Origin: Evansella clarkii
GTDB lineage: Bacteria > Bacillota > Bacilli > Bacillales > Salisediminibacteriaceae
Length of the DNA stretch: 64,000 nt
Direction: 5' to 3'
Assembly: GCF_002019695.1 (NCBI RefSeq)
Contig: NZ_KV917376.1
Span: 3,978,974 to 4,042,973 of the forward strand
Every line of letters begins with the position of its first letter. Position 1 is the first letter of the stretch. Shown piece after piece: positions 7,526-16,209 of this stretch. A model generated the notes under the pieces. That model was not told the DNA's origin. It worked only from the letters and a program-made list of their open reading frames with translations, and made no database searches. A program made the translations under genes and the position numbers.

Positions 7526-8563
7526 TTAAGAGAGAAGAGATTTATATATCTCTCCAATAATCCCTTCTAATTGATGAACGCCTAATTCTGCATTCGTCAT
7601 AATAACTGCACCCTTTTCCAAGTGTGGGCGTGCCACCATCATACATTGAAAACCTATTCCCCAACCGAGTGATGTAATTTCCAGTTCTTTTTCGAAGCCT
7701 TCAAGAAATACACCTAATCCTGTCCATCTTTTACCTCTTTGCGGGGTTATCATTTCTTTTGCTAAACTTTCCGAAATACCCAGCTTACTTTCTCCTTTTA
7801 CTGCATTCATCAGCTCAATAACTAATTCAGCTAAATCCAAAGAAGATGTCCATAGTCCCGAAGCTGCTGGATAAGGGTATATAGGATATTTTCCATCTAC
7901 TAATTCCCCGTTTTTGTTATGACCGCAAGAAAAGGTATCTCTAACAAATTCCGTCATTGGCGTATTTAATTGGCTATTTTGCATTCCCAGTGGTTCAAAT
8001 ATGAACTCATTTACCAATTGATAAAACTGCTTTTTCGTTACATCTTCTATTAATTGCTGAATAATACAATAGCCTGCATCTGAATAATGAAATTCACTCT
8101 CTGGCTCGAATTGAACTTTAATAGGAACCTTACAATAATGAGATTTCCCCTCTAACAATTCAACCATCGAAGGAAAACCTCTATCTGAATTTAGTTCTAA
8201 AAAACTACCTTCAGGGTCCTTGATTCCAGATTGATGACTAAGCAAGTTTCTTAAAGTAACTTTTTTATTATTTGTAAATTCATTTTCAGGCACTTTCCAA
8301 GTAACAAGTCTTTCATTTACATTTTCATCTAAATCCAGATGCCCTTCTTCCAGTAACTTTATTGCTATCATTCCAGCTAAGAATTTACTAATGGAACACG
8401 CATTAAAAATAGAGTTATCATTTACTTTTCTATCACTATTAACCTCAAGTAAACCATAGTTTTCTGTTCCACTGATTTGACCTTCCTCGTATAATGCAAT
8501 ACTTAAACCGTTTACATTGTAATGTGCCATTCGTTCTTTAATGTTAATGTTTTTTAATTTCAA
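7526..8563 (-). CDS. Serine hydrolase, class C beta-lactamase-like
   Basis: 345 residues. The SxxK nucleophile motif is SISK (residues 57-60) and the second motif is YSDAGY, a Y-S-x variant common in the CubicO/esterase group. Near the C-terminus GLGVFLEGF and TSLGWGIGFQ replace the usual HTG region. There is no signal peptide, so it is probably cytoplasmic. The TTG at 8563 follows GGGGGAG. The family includes esterases and D-Ala-D-Ala peptidase-like proteins; true beta-lactamase activity is unlikely. Confidence 0.8.
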   Translation of the reverse strand: MKLKNINIKERMAHYNVNGLSIALYEEGQISGTENYGLLEVNSDRKVNDNSIFNACSISKFLAGMIAIKLLEEGHLDLDENVNERLVTWKVPENEFTNNKKVTLRNLLSHQSGIKDPEGSFLELNSDRGFPSMVELLEGKSHYCKVPIKVQFEPESEFHYSDAGYCIIQQLIEDVTKKQFYQLVNEFIFEPLGMQNSQLNTPMTEFVRDTFSCGHNKNGELVDGKYPIYPYPAASGLWTSSLDLAELVIELMNAVKGESKLGISESLAKEMITPQRGKRWTGLGVFLEGFEKELEITSLGWGIGFQCMMVARPHLEKGAVIMTNAELGVHQLEGIIGEIYKSLLS

Positions 8564-8721
8564 TTTTCTCCCCCTGGATAACTTTATAAAGAGAACACAA
8601 CAGAAACTTATAATCTTGTATGTGTATTTGGAAATATTATTTCCTATTGAACAATGCTAAATCATAGCACCAGAACAGCACTGGCTGTGTCTTAAATAAT
8701 CCTAATCCGTTTATTTAAGTG

Positions 8722-9167
8722 TTAAATTACTTTAACCTTCATGAGTGGGAGATTTCGATCAGAAAAAACCGTTGACGCAGTATAACCTATTTTATTTGCT
8801 CCCATTTTTAAATAAAATCCTTCAGCGTTTGGCTCACTACCGAGTGTAAATTCTTTTATATTTAACTCTTTAGCTTTACCTAACAAATCAAGCCACAACA
8901 GTTTTCCAATGCCTTTTCCGATATAATCAGGATCAATAAACAATGCTTCTAACTTTGTATTTTTTAAATCGAAACTATAAAAGGCAATAATCTTACTATC
9001 CTTTTCCAGTACATAAACTGGATACTGTTCAATATATTCGACAGTAACAGTCAAATCATCCTTGCATCTTTTAAGGAAATCTATAGAATAACCCCAATAA
9101 GATTTAGACTTGTAAGCTAGATTACTAGAGTATCGCTATCTTTAGGTTTTGCTTTTCTTATTAACAT
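8722..9167 (-). pseudogene. GNAT acetyltransferase, frameshifted
   Basis: The proper start is the ATG at 9167 with an ideal GGAGG site: MLIRKAKPKDSDTLVI, then an immediate TAG. One base further the frame continues LAYKSKSYWGYSIDFLKRC, joins TVTVEYIEQYPVYVLE and runs to 8722. The acetyl-CoA loop GKGIGK and the end of the domain are intact. Joined, the parts give a normal GNAT of about 148 residues, so a single base has been lost near 9120. Either a real pseudogene or a sequence error. A shorter product from an internal TTG (9054) would lack the first strand and helices. Confidence 0.75.
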
Positions 9168-9279
9168 GGATACAACCTCCCCAGGATGCTACTTCCACTT
9201 TTCTACCCTCGCAGGAACAAGAACTGCTACAGCTTATTCAACTTTCGCTTACGTTACCATAAGTCTAATTCATCACAAA

Positions 9280-10000
9280 TTAATTGCGCTTCCCTACGTT
9301 ACACGCAGTTTCACTAATAATTAAACTGAGCTTTAATCGACTCAACCATGATTCAGATCTACTCATTTCCCTTGTCACACTGTTTATATCTTCATGGTAT
9401 TCTAAGCCTTCAACTATTAACATTTAATCCTGCTAACCTATGAGCAATCATAGCCCATTCAGCATCAGTCATCTTCTCTTTTGAGTATTTATTAATATAA
9501 TTTCCCGCCTTTCTTGAAAAGGAGCAGGAACCGCCAGTAATATCAACTACTTTTCCAAGTTCTAAAGAGCATATTTTGTTAGTAATTTTTTCTGTCTCTA
9601 ACCATTCATCAGGGTGAGTTTGCGTTGCTCTTTCGGTTCTTCCTATAATCAAATAATCGTATTTGGGGATTACTCCGACGGTCTTTCTTAATTCTGATGA
9701 ATGATTCTTTACCCACGTTAATAACCTATCGAAATCACAATAATGAAAATATTGAGCTTCGCTAGTTAAACCAAGACTTAATGATTGTCTCCTGGCATGT
9801 GCTACCCCTAATTTTGAGATTATCTTTGTTTTGAACTTGCTATTTTCTAATTCTTCAATTAATTCTGCAGAGGTTTCTTCACTAATAGTAATAAAAAGTT
9901 CGGAATAAATATCTTCGAATACATTTTTTAATTCCTTAAATAATTTAACGTTTCTTCCTTTCGGGTCATGAGTTACTGTAATTAATGAAGTATTATGCAT
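9280..10000 (-). pseudogene. Glycosyltransferase-like protein, frameshifted near the C-terminus
   Basis: From the ATG at 10000 (GAGGTGAAACAAA upstream) the frame gives 196 residues: MHNTSLITVTHDPKGRN, a Rossmann-like region, CDFDR (a DxD-type metal motif) and TGGSCSFSR. This suggests a GT-A nucleotide-sugar transferase fold. It ends abruptly at RLAGLNVNS. Shifting one base, the frame continues LIVEGLEYHEDINSVTRE and SESWLSRLKLSLIISETA to a stop at 9280. That continuation is protein-like, so one extra base near 9412 probably breaks the gene. Family assignment is tentative. Confidence 0.6.
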
Positions 10001-10077
10001 TTTGTTTCACCTCGTATTACATTTGTCTATGCTTAACTCCCCTTTATTTTAACATCATCTTCCAGTAATTGATCATT

Positions 10078-10099
10078 AAAAAAAGCTGCATTTGCAGCT
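10078..10099 (-). terminator. Rho-independent terminator
   Basis: AGCTGCA and TGCAGCT around a two-base loop, followed on the minus strand by seven T residues. It lies behind the short coding-like tail at 10110-10163. Confidence 0.7.
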
Positions 10100-10109
10100 C
10101 CCTGGATAT

Positions 10110-10163
10110 TCAAATATTGCTCTCCGCTAGCTTAAGTAATTCCTCACATGTTACTGCAACAAC
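10110..10163 (-). pseudogene. Possible 3' remnant of a lost gene
   Basis: A minus-strand frame reads VVAVTCEELLKLAESNI and a stop, directly before a good terminator but with no start; a TAG closes it upstream. It looks like the C-terminal tail of a deleted gene left with its terminator. Too short to identify. Confidence 0.25.
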
Positions 10164-10181
10164 CTATATACCAAATAAATG

Positions 10182-10212
10182 GGGTAACAGCTCCACATGG
10201 AGCCGTTACCCT
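10182..10212 (-). terminator. Terminator of the rsgA-like gene
   Basis: GGGTAACAGCTCC and GGAGCCGTTACCC form a 13-bp stem with one mismatch; the T-rich tract that follows is weak (ATTTATTT). Confidence 0.6.
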
Positions 10213-10240
10213 AATCTTCATTTCAAACATTTCTAAGAAT

Positions 10241-11326
10241 TTATCTTCTTGTTTTTCTATTTTGTTCTTTGATAAATTTCCTAAAGTTTTTTTTGTCACC
10301 CATACTACCAAACATGTCACTTATTTTTTCTTTTTCAATCATTTTAGAATTCAAACCATCATACTTAGCTTCTTTTTCTAGTTTCCAATAGCTTTCTAGC
10401 CTTTCAACTGATATAACACCATCTTTTATTGCTTTTTGTACTGCACAGTTTGGCTCATTTTTATGTGTGCAGTCATTAAATTTACAATCAAAAGCAAGTT
10501 CTTCAATATCAGAAAAGGATTTCGTTAAATCTGCATTTATAATCCCAAGTTCTCTCATCCCCGGAGTGTCTATAACAACACCTAAATGCGGAAGAATAAA
10601 CAGTTCACGTCTTGTCGTAGTGTGTCTGCCCTTATCATCATTTCTTATTCCATTTGTGTCTAATATATTTTGACCGAGCAAACAATTGATTAAGGTTGAT
10701 TTTCCAACTCCAGATGATCCTATGAACGCTGCTGTCTTACCGCTAGAGAGAAATCTTTTTAAAGATCGAGACCCTTCATCAGAAGTACTTGTTGTAACAA
10801 GCACCTCGACACCAATTGCAATAGAAGTAATTTCGTTAAGCCTTATCTCTATGTCCTTACATAAATCTGATTTTGTAAGTACAATAACTGGTACTGCACC
10901 ACTGTCCCAAGCGATAGAAAGGTAACGCTCTAGTCTGCGTAAATTATAATCATTGTTCAGTGACATACAAATAAAAACCGTATCAATATTTGTAGCGACA
11001 ATCTGAATTTCTTCTTTAGTTCCTGCCATTTCACGTGCAAATACGCTTTTTCGTGAAAGTATGCGGTGAATTATTCCGTTTCCCTGTGAATTATTTGTTC
11101 TATCGACCATAACAAAATCTCCAACTGCAGGATATTCAGAAATTCCTTTTACATTATAATGATACTTACCGGATATCTCAGCAACGATCTCACCTTTTTC
11201 TGTGATTACCTTATATAAATTTTTAGATTGTGATGAAACCCGGCCAATAAAAAGGTCTTTATATATTTTAGACTCCTGTTTAAATTCTTCAGTAAGTCCT
11301 AGATTTTTCATATCAATATTATTCAA
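10241..11326 (-). CDS. rsgA: Ribosome small subunit-dependent GTPase A (RsgA), probably a second copy
   Basis: 361 residues. An OB-fold N-terminus is followed by a circularly permuted GTPase domain: the G4 motif TKSD comes first, then G1 GSSGVGKST and G3 DTPGMREL. The C-terminal zinc region has the Cys/His set CKFNDCTHKNEPNC. RsgA helps 30S subunit maturation. The usual rsgA (yloQ) sits beside prkC and rpe; this copy stands alone, so it is probably a paralogue of the class often seen in Bacillus accessory regions. The TTG at 11326 has GGAGG 8 bases upstream. Confidence 0.9.
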   Translation of the reverse strand: MNNIDMKNLGLTEEFKQESKIYKDLFIGRVSSQSKNLYKVITEKGEIVAEISGKYHYNVKGISEYPAVGDFVMVDRTNNSQGNGIIHRILSRKSVFAREMAGTKEEIQIVATNIDTVFICMSLNNDYNLRRLERYLSIAWDSGAVPVIVLTKSDLCKDIEIRLNEITSIAIGVEVLVTTSTSDEGSRSLKRFLSSGKTAAFIGSSGVGKSTLINCLLGQNILDTNGIRNDDKGRHTTTRRELFILPHLGVVIDTPGMRELGIINADLTKSFSDIEELAFDCKFNDCTHKNEPNCAVQKAIKDGVISVERLESYWKLEKEAKYDGLNSKMIEKEKISDMFGSMGDKKNFRKFIKEQNRKTRR

Positions 11327-11532
11327 CTTTATTTCCTCCTTAAGTTTTAAATTATAACTTTTGGGAGGTTCTATGCATGAATTTATTTAGCACATACCTC
11401 CCCATTTGTTACAATCTCAACATTTCGCTTGCTATACATAAACACAGCATCTCCTTTCATTACTTATAAAATATATAATATCACGTCTGGTCTTATCCTT
11501 TCAAAACAAGGTAAACAACGATCTCAATAAAA

Positions 11533-11564
11533 ACATAAAGACCAATTCAACTCTGAATTGGTCT
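11533..11564 (-). terminator. Terminator of the DUF6241 pair
   Basis: AGACCAATTCA and TGAATTGGTCT (11 bp, perfect) around a 4-base loop, with a T-rich tract on the minus strand. Confidence 0.75.
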
Positions 11565-11656
11565 GTTAATTGATGTGTTATTTTAGTTTTCGTCTCCAAA
11601 AATCGAACCCTTTAACCTGTTCCCCGGTTTTATTATTTCCCAGTGTATCGATGTCT

Positions 11657-12295
11657 TTATTGCAGCTGCTCTTTGATGATGTCGGGAAACTCCTGTTCAA
11701 TATACTGCCATTCTTCTGCCGGGTCCAGGGTTCCATAGGCTTTACCAACCGTGCCGCCCTGGATTTCCCAGACTTCGTTATGGTGGTGATCGATGAACCT
11801 GAAATCTTCTTCTTTCCATTCCCTGAGGATTTGCATCAATAAATCTTTTCGTGGATAATCATTCTCAGAAACTACTTTATACAGCTGATTTACTGTGTCT
11901 TCAGTTAATGGAACGGCACCCCATTTTTGTTCTGCTCTGATCTTTTGGTGTGCCATATGATGAATAATAATGAGGAGTTGGTCCTGGCTTGTCCCAGAAT
12001 CGATTCCAAGATCATATTCTACTTCTTTATAAAACCGTTCCAGCTTTGTTCTTGCTTCGGCTTGTTCTTCATCTTCTTGATTTTCTTCTCTATTTGACTC
12101 TTCAACCTGTTCATCATTATGTGCTTCCACTGTTGTTTCATTATCGTCTTGTTCGTTTTCTTCCAGTTTTTCTGCATGGACAGCCGATTCTTCCTTTTTC
12201 CCATCTAAAAAATTGTCAGTCGCCCAAAGACCAATTGCAGCTCCTGCTCCTATTACAAAGACTCCAATAGTCGAGTACACTGTTATTTTTTTCAT
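11657..12295 (-). CDS. Membrane-anchored DUF6241-type protein with acidic stalk
   Basis: 212 residues: one N-terminal membrane helix (about 5-26), a very acidic low-complexity stalk (about 33-80) and a folded C-terminal domain. That domain shares its pattern with the gene upstream: a Trp-Gly/Asn start, EDTVNQL, SENDYPRKDLLMQILREW, HHHNEVW, a GKAYG loop, and a final YIEQEFP. I believe this is DUF6241, a Bacillus family of unknown function; the name is from memory. The ATG is 5 bases after a run of 13 G that replaces a normal ribosome site. Confidence 0.75.
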   Translation of the reverse strand: MKKITVYSTIGVFVIGAGAAIGLWATDNFLDGKKEESAVHAEKLEENEQDDNETTVEAHNDEQVEESNREENQEDEEQAEARTKLERFYKEVEYDLGIDSGTSQDQLLIIIHHMAHQKIRAEQKWGAVPLTEDTVNQLYKVVSENDYPRKDLLMQILREWKEEDFRFIDHHHNEVWEIQGGTVGKAYGTLDPAEEWQYIEQEFPDIIKEQLQ

Positions 12296-12300
12296 AAGTA

Positions 12301-12313
12301 CCCCCCCCCCCCC
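12301..12313 (-). repeat. Homopolymer of 13 G at the ribosome-binding position
   Basis: A run of 13 C on the plus strand, read as G on the coding strand, ends 5 bases before the ATG at 12295. The G run must itself pair with the anti-Shine-Dalgarno CCUCC. Runs of this length slip during replication, so spacing and translation of the DUF6241-type gene could vary. Confidence 0.85.
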
Positions 12314-12319
12314 GATATG

Positions 12320-12847
12320 TTATTCTTCCTCATGCTGCGGCAATGGGAAACCTTGTTCCAGGTACTTCTCTGCCTCTGAATCTGAGAAGAGTCCTGTAGC
12401 TGCGCTTTTTTCTACAATACCATTAATCTTCCTTAATTCATCATGATATCTTACAGAATTAGAAAAGTTATTGTTGCGCCAATCATTCAAAATATTTATG
12501 TATAGATTCGAATGGTCGAAATTATTATTCTCGACTACTTTTAAAAGCTGGTTCGTTCTTTCCTCAGTTATCTCATACACATTCCATTTCCAGTCAGCAT
12601 CAACACGGGAATTCAGGAAATAATATAAGGCCTTGCGAAACATTTTTTCCGGCATCGTATCTGACAACCCAACTTGTACTGCTTTTCCTTCCAGACTTTG
12701 ATGTTTATAAATTATTTCATCATAAATAGAGTAAATGCTTTGTGTCTGCCATGCTCTGTCAGTATAACCTGTCATTTTGTTCCCGACAAACAAAGAAGAA
12801 CTTATAATAGCGAGAATTATTCCGAATATTACAAATCTTCTTTTCAA
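12320..12847 (-). CDS. Membrane-anchored DUF6241-type protein (paralogue)
   Basis: 175 residues with an N-terminal membrane anchor (residues 3-23) and the same C-terminal domain as the next gene: WKWNVYEITEERTNQLLKVV, FDHSNLYINILNDW, RYHDELRKINGIV, KYLEQGFP. It lacks the acidic stalk. The start is a TTG at 12847 with AAGGGGG 7 bases upstream. It is 24 bp upstream of the second paralogue, so they are an operon born from a tandem duplication. Function unknown. Confidence 0.75.
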   Translation of the reverse strand: MKRRFVIFGIILAIISSSLFVGNKMTGYTDRAWQTQSIYSIYDEIIYKHQSLEGKAVQVGLSDTMPEKMFRKALYYFLNSRVDADWKWNVYEITEERTNQLLKVVENNNFDHSNLYINILNDWRNNNFSNSVRYHDELRKINGIVEKSAATGLFSDSEAEKYLEQGFPLPQHEEE

Positions 12848-12987
12848 AGTTATTCCCCCTTCTCTCTAACTAATATCAATTATGGCATATCTTCAATATA
12901 TTGTAAAACGTGGAATTGGTATATTAGTAACTTGATATTTTAATAGGAAGCAGGGAATCCCAGCTCCCATTTAAATGTATTTTATAA

Positions 12988-13236
12988 CTACCATAACGGT
13001 TCATCTTTATCACTGAGCTTAATGACAAAAGGGAAAATCACGATAAAAACCAGACTTAAATAACCTAATGTGAATATCCGCTGAGTGCCGGAAGAAATAT
13101 ATTGTCTGGCTCCACAGCCAGGGCAGTCCTTCCCCTTCTTTGAAAAACCCAGTGCCCAAATATCTTTTCCTTTCCATTTAAAATTACATTTTGTACAACG
13201 TGCCACAGAATCTCGCCTTTCTTTTAAAAAGTTCAC
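12988..13236 (-). CDS. CxxC-20-CxxC family small zinc-ribbon membrane protein
   Basis: 82 residues. CTKC and CPGC are separated by exactly 20 residues, the spacing that defines the Bacillus cxxc_20_cxxc family (TIGR04104). After the zinc-ribbon-like part it has one membrane helix (LGYLSLVFIVIFPFVI) and a charged tail. The start is a GTG at 13236 with GGGAGA 7 bases upstream. It follows a 59-residue membrane protein by 15 bp, so they are probably co-expressed. Function unknown. Confidence 0.8.
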   Translation of the reverse strand: MNFLKERRDSVARCTKCNFKWKGKDIWALGFSKKGKDCPGCGARQYISSGTQRIFTLGYLSLVFIVIFPFVIKLSDKDEPLW

Positions 13237-13251
13237 TATTTGTCTCCCTGC

Positions 13252-13431
13252 TTATGATATTCTCCTTTTGGTTTTCACAAATTGAATAAACCAGTACAGA
13301 GCGATCCAGGGCAATAAATAGAAAGTTGACCATTCAATAATACCAATCAAAATGGTAAAAGCGCTATAACCTATTGCAGTTAGCAAAATATATAATACTG
13401 CTAATCCAGCTGCTCCATATACAAACCACAT
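13252..13431 (-). CDS. Small two-helix membrane protein (59 aa)
   Basis: ATG at 13431 follows AAGGGAGAC by about 8 bases. The product (MWFVYGAAGLAVLYILLTAI, then YSAFTILIGIIEW, and a second helix before a basic tail FVKTKRRIS) has two or three hydrophobic segments. It lies immediately upstream of the CxxC-20-CxxC gene on the same strand. No family recognised. Confidence 0.6.
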   Translation of the reverse strand: MWFVYGAAGLAVLYILLTAIGYSAFTILIGIIEWSTFYLLPWIALYWFIQFVKTKRRIS

Positions 13432-13578
13432 ATTTTACAGTCTCCCTTTAATCATAAAATCAGCTGCTATACTGTGTTTAATAAATAGTTTAAAATATTC
13501 ATATAATTGTTTGTCAGCAGAAATAAAACAGGATTTAAGAGTTATTTTTCCAGTACAAATTGAGGAGGGCATGTATCC

Positions 13579-14184
13579 ATGTATATACCAAAACATTTTG
13601 AAATTACAGAGGAAGATGTGATTTATGAAGCTATAGAGAAATACAGCTTCGCAACTTTATTTTCTCAGCATCAGGGTGAGCCATGCGCCACTCATCTTCC
13701 GCTGATATTAAATAGAGAGAAAAACGCCTTATATGGCCACTTTGCACGTGCGAACAACCAATGGAAGGATATTGAAAACCAACAGGTCCTTGTCGTTTTC
13801 CAGGGGCCGCACTGTTATATTTCTCCATCCTGGTATGAAACAACGAAAGCAGTTCCCACCTGGAATTATGTGTCTGTCCACGTATATGGAAAAGTAGAGA
13901 TTGTGGAAGACCCAAAACTAGTATTCGACTCTTTAAATGACATGGTTAACAAATATGAAGCGGCAGATAGTCCATACAAATTAACTGGCACAGACTCCGG
14001 ATATATCGATAGCATGATGAAAGGGATCCTACCATTTAAAATAAACATCACAAAAAAAGAAGCGAAGGCTAAATTAAGCCAGAACCATCAGCCAGAACGG
14101 CAGAAATTAGTGATTAAGAATCTGGAAAGCACTGCCGACCAGAATAATCTGGAAATAGCAGCGTTAATGAAGAAAAATCTTTAA
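13579..14184 (+). CDS. paiB: PaiB-like FMN-binding regulatory protein
   Basis: 201 residues with a split-barrel FMN-binding fold. Family marks include MYIPKHF at the N-terminus, [10 protein letters not shown], the [18 protein letters not shown] stretch and [10 protein letters not shown]. In Bacillus subtilis PaiB is a negative regulator of protease production and sporulation, paired with the acetyltransferase PaiA; no paiA is adjacent here, so the function may differ. The ATG follows TGAGGAGGGC. Confidence 0.88.
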   Translation: MYIPKHFEITEEDVIYEAIEKYSFATLFSQHQGEPCATHLPLILNREKNALYGHFARANNQWKDIENQQVLVVFQGPHCYISPSWYETTKAVPTWNYVSVHVYGKVEIVEDPKLVFDSLNDMVNKYEAADSPYKLTGTDSGYIDSMMKGILPFKINITKKEAKAKLSQNHQPERQKLVIKNLESTADQNNLEIAALMKKNL

Positions 14185-14214
14185 TACTCTCCATGTAACT
14201 GTTACGGAGGAATA

Positions 14215-14246
14215 AAAGACAAACCCTTGTGGAGTTTGTCTTTTTT
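14215..14246 (+). terminator. Terminator of paiB
   Basis: AAAGACAAAC and GTTTGTCTTT around a 9-base loop, followed by T residues. Confidence 0.85.
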
Positions 14247-14282
14247 AATGCCTCGACAAGCCCCCAGTAAATTATGTGAATT

Positions 14283-15110
14283 CTAATGGCAGTCCCAGTT
14301 ATAAGCTACCATAGAAAAATCTAGGTTTCTCAAATCTTCTTTTTTTATAAAAAAATTGGCTACACCCATATCTCCCCACATGATCCCATTGTCAAAATCA
14401 CTATCAATCTGCAGCAGCAGGATTTCATGATCTTTCAGGTCACTTCCATAATCCCGGGGATCCTGCTGGGTAAAGAATGGATACCCGCCGATCTTGTGCC
14501 CGCCTCCGGGGAAAGCCTCATTGTACACTTCAAACAGATCGGTTTCCTGCTCCCCATAATGAACAGGCTTATCAAGGTCAACACTTTCCCCTAACAACTC
14601 CCCATTCCGATGATCTTCAAGAGAAACTGGTTCATGGTCCACTGAAAAAGTAAGAGCAGTTTCATACTCAACAGGGAAAGAATCTGTTTCCGGGTCGTAC
14701 TCTATATAACTGAAATCCTTTACAAGCCTGGATTCGTCTTTCTCAATTTCCTGATGATATACAATCCTGAAATTCTTTTGGTTTGTTTGATCATCAAAGT
14801 CTATGCCCATCACATCATCTCCAGCTGAGATAAAAAACTGGAGGATTCCCTTCCCCGGAATCGGAATATCTTTCACAACAGGTATTTCTCCCAGATTAAA
14901 CTGGGCAAGCAGCTTCATCGGTTTGTTAAAACTATCCCGCGGGTGTTCCATCGACAAAGGGAGATATGGATCACCCCCAAACTTACTTTGAAAAACGGTT
15001 GTTTCCCCTTTTCTGGCAGTTATGCTGATAAACGGCTTTACTGTACTCTCAATCTGTTTTCTGTATAGCTCCAGCTCCTTCGGTATTTGAAGCTCAGGAA
15101 AATCGCTCAT
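14283..15110 (-). CDS. YwqG family protein (DUF1963)
   Basis: 275 residues, rich in acidic residues and without a signal peptide. The pattern GGDPYLP, LLAQFNLGEIP, GKGILQFFISAGDD, GGGHKIGGYPFFTQQDPR and LLLQIDSD is the DUF1963/YwqG signature. Structures of the family show a two-fold internal repeat; the biological role is unknown. YwqG-type proteins often sit in toxin or polymorphic regions. Start ATG at 15110. Monocistronic. Confidence 0.85.
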   Translation of the reverse strand: MSDFPELQIPKELELYRKQIESTVKPFISITARKGETTVFQSKFGGDPYLPLSMEHPRDSFNKPMKLLAQFNLGEIPVVKDIPIPGKGILQFFISAGDDVMGIDFDDQTNQKNFRIVYHQEIEKDESRLVKDFSYIEYDPETDSFPVEYETALTFSVDHEPVSLEDHRNGELLGESVDLDKPVHYGEQETDLFEVYNEAFPGGGHKIGGYPFFTQQDPRDYGSDLKDHEILLLQIDSDFDNGIMWGDMGVANFFIKKEDLRNLDFSMVAYNWDCH

Positions 15111-15241
15111 GTTCAGCCTCCAGTCAGTTTTGAATTGTCCCTTTCAAAAATATAGGAGTACGCAGAAAGCAAAAAGTTATATTTTGTAAAAGTTTCTAAG
15201 TATTAATATTCGCCCTGCCAGGCACTTCCCCCTGCCGGGCA

Positions 15242-15267
15242 GATGAAGATTTTTCGACAAGTGCCAG
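15242..15267. repeat. Left half of a palindromic element split by IS copy 1
   Basis: GATGAAGATTTTTCGACAAG followed by TGCCAG. Together with 16602-16629 it forms an inverted repeat (GATTTTTCGACA and TGTCGAAAAATC) with a GTGCCTGGCAC centre, interrupted by the insertion sequence. Confidence 0.7.
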
Positions 15268-15334
15268 TGGTCAAGCCCCTGGTAAATAGACAATAAACAA
15301 ATTCGACAATTTAGGTTCTAATATTCGTTAGAAC

Positions 15335-16156
15335 CTAAATTGCATGTAGATATCTTTTATGGTATTCCTTTGGAGATGCATACCCCATCTTTTTCTGTAT
15401 ACGTTCTTCATTGTAGAAGCGGATATATTTTTTAAAGTCCAATTGTACTTGCACTAAATTAGTAGTCGGATAAAAATGAGGAAACTCTGTTTTTAGTTGT
15501 GAAAAGAAACTTTCTATAACCGCGTTATCCCAGCAGTTTGCTTTGCGAGACATGCTAGGTATAAACTTCAGTCTTTTGCTTAACATATGGTAATTGGCAG
15601 AACGATAGACGCTGCCTTGATCACTATGGAGGAGCACATTCTCTAATGTAGATAGCTTTCTTTTCATTTTCGCGGCTATAATGGTTTCTTCAATAAGCTG
15701 TTGATTTGGGCTGAACCCACACTTAAAAGCAATAATTTCACGGTTAAAAAGATCCATGATCGTGGAAATATAGAGTTTCACGGAGTCTATTTCAACCTCC
15801 GTCATGTCTGTAACCCATTTTTGGTTAGGGTGACTCGCCTCGAAGTTTCTATCTAATAAATTGCTGTATACAAAGCCGGTGGCTTGTTTCTTTGTTAGGT
15901 GTGTTGCCTTTTTCTGACGTACTTTGGCTTTTAAGTTAGATTCTCTCATTAAACGTGCTACTTTCTTATGATTAATAATAACGTTTTTTGCTTTTAAAAC
16001 CTGTGCAATTCGTTTAGCGCCGTATGTTCCTCCATACTTTTTATAAACCCGCTTAATTTGTTGTAGTTCTTTTTTCTGTTTTTTGGTCGTTTGTTTTTTT
16101 GGACGCTTCAAATAAGCGTAATAACCACTTGTGGAAACGCCTAATACCTTACACAA
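15335..16156 (-). CDS. IS3-family transposase OrfB (DDE integrase domain)
   Basis: 273 residues from the first in-frame ATG. The natural product is an OrfAB fusion made by -1 frameshifting in orfA. The HTH_21 region (YKKYGGTYGAKRIAQVL) is followed by the rve catalytic core with D in WVTDMTEV, D in LLHSDQGSVY and E in NAVIESFFSQLKTE. All catalytic residues are present, so it is potentially active. Between orfA and this ATG the -1 frame reads VPGLSQEERISKKYEAISYL without a stop. Confidence 0.95.
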   Translation of the reverse strand: MCKVLGVSTSGYYAYLKRPKKQTTKKQKKELQQIKRVYKKYGGTYGAKRIAQVLKAKNVIINHKKVARLMRESNLKAKVRQKKATHLTKKQATGFVYSNLLDRNFEASHPNQKWVTDMTEVEIDSVKLYISTIMDLFNREIIAFKCGFSPNQQLIEETIIAAKMKRKLSTLENVLLHSDQGSVYRSANYHMLSKRLKFIPSMSRKANCWDNAVIESFFSQLKTEFPHFYPTTNLVQVQLDFKKYIRFYNEERIQKKMGYASPKEYHKRYLHAI

Positions 16157-16209
16157 AATAACAACAGGGTAATCCTTTCTCAGATAAGAAATTGCCTCGT
16201 ATTTTTTAC

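Noticed and set aside
7526-8563. Beta-lactamase giving drug resistance
   Set aside because: No signal peptide and a variant second motif; the CubicO/esterase-type family is far more likely.
9168-9280. Degenerate T-box or other leader RNA upstream of the GNAT gene
   Set aside because: GGGTAG-like pieces are present, but the GGTGGNACCGCG core and a terminator are missing; most of the stretch next to it reads as the end of the frameshifted glycosyltransferase-like gene.
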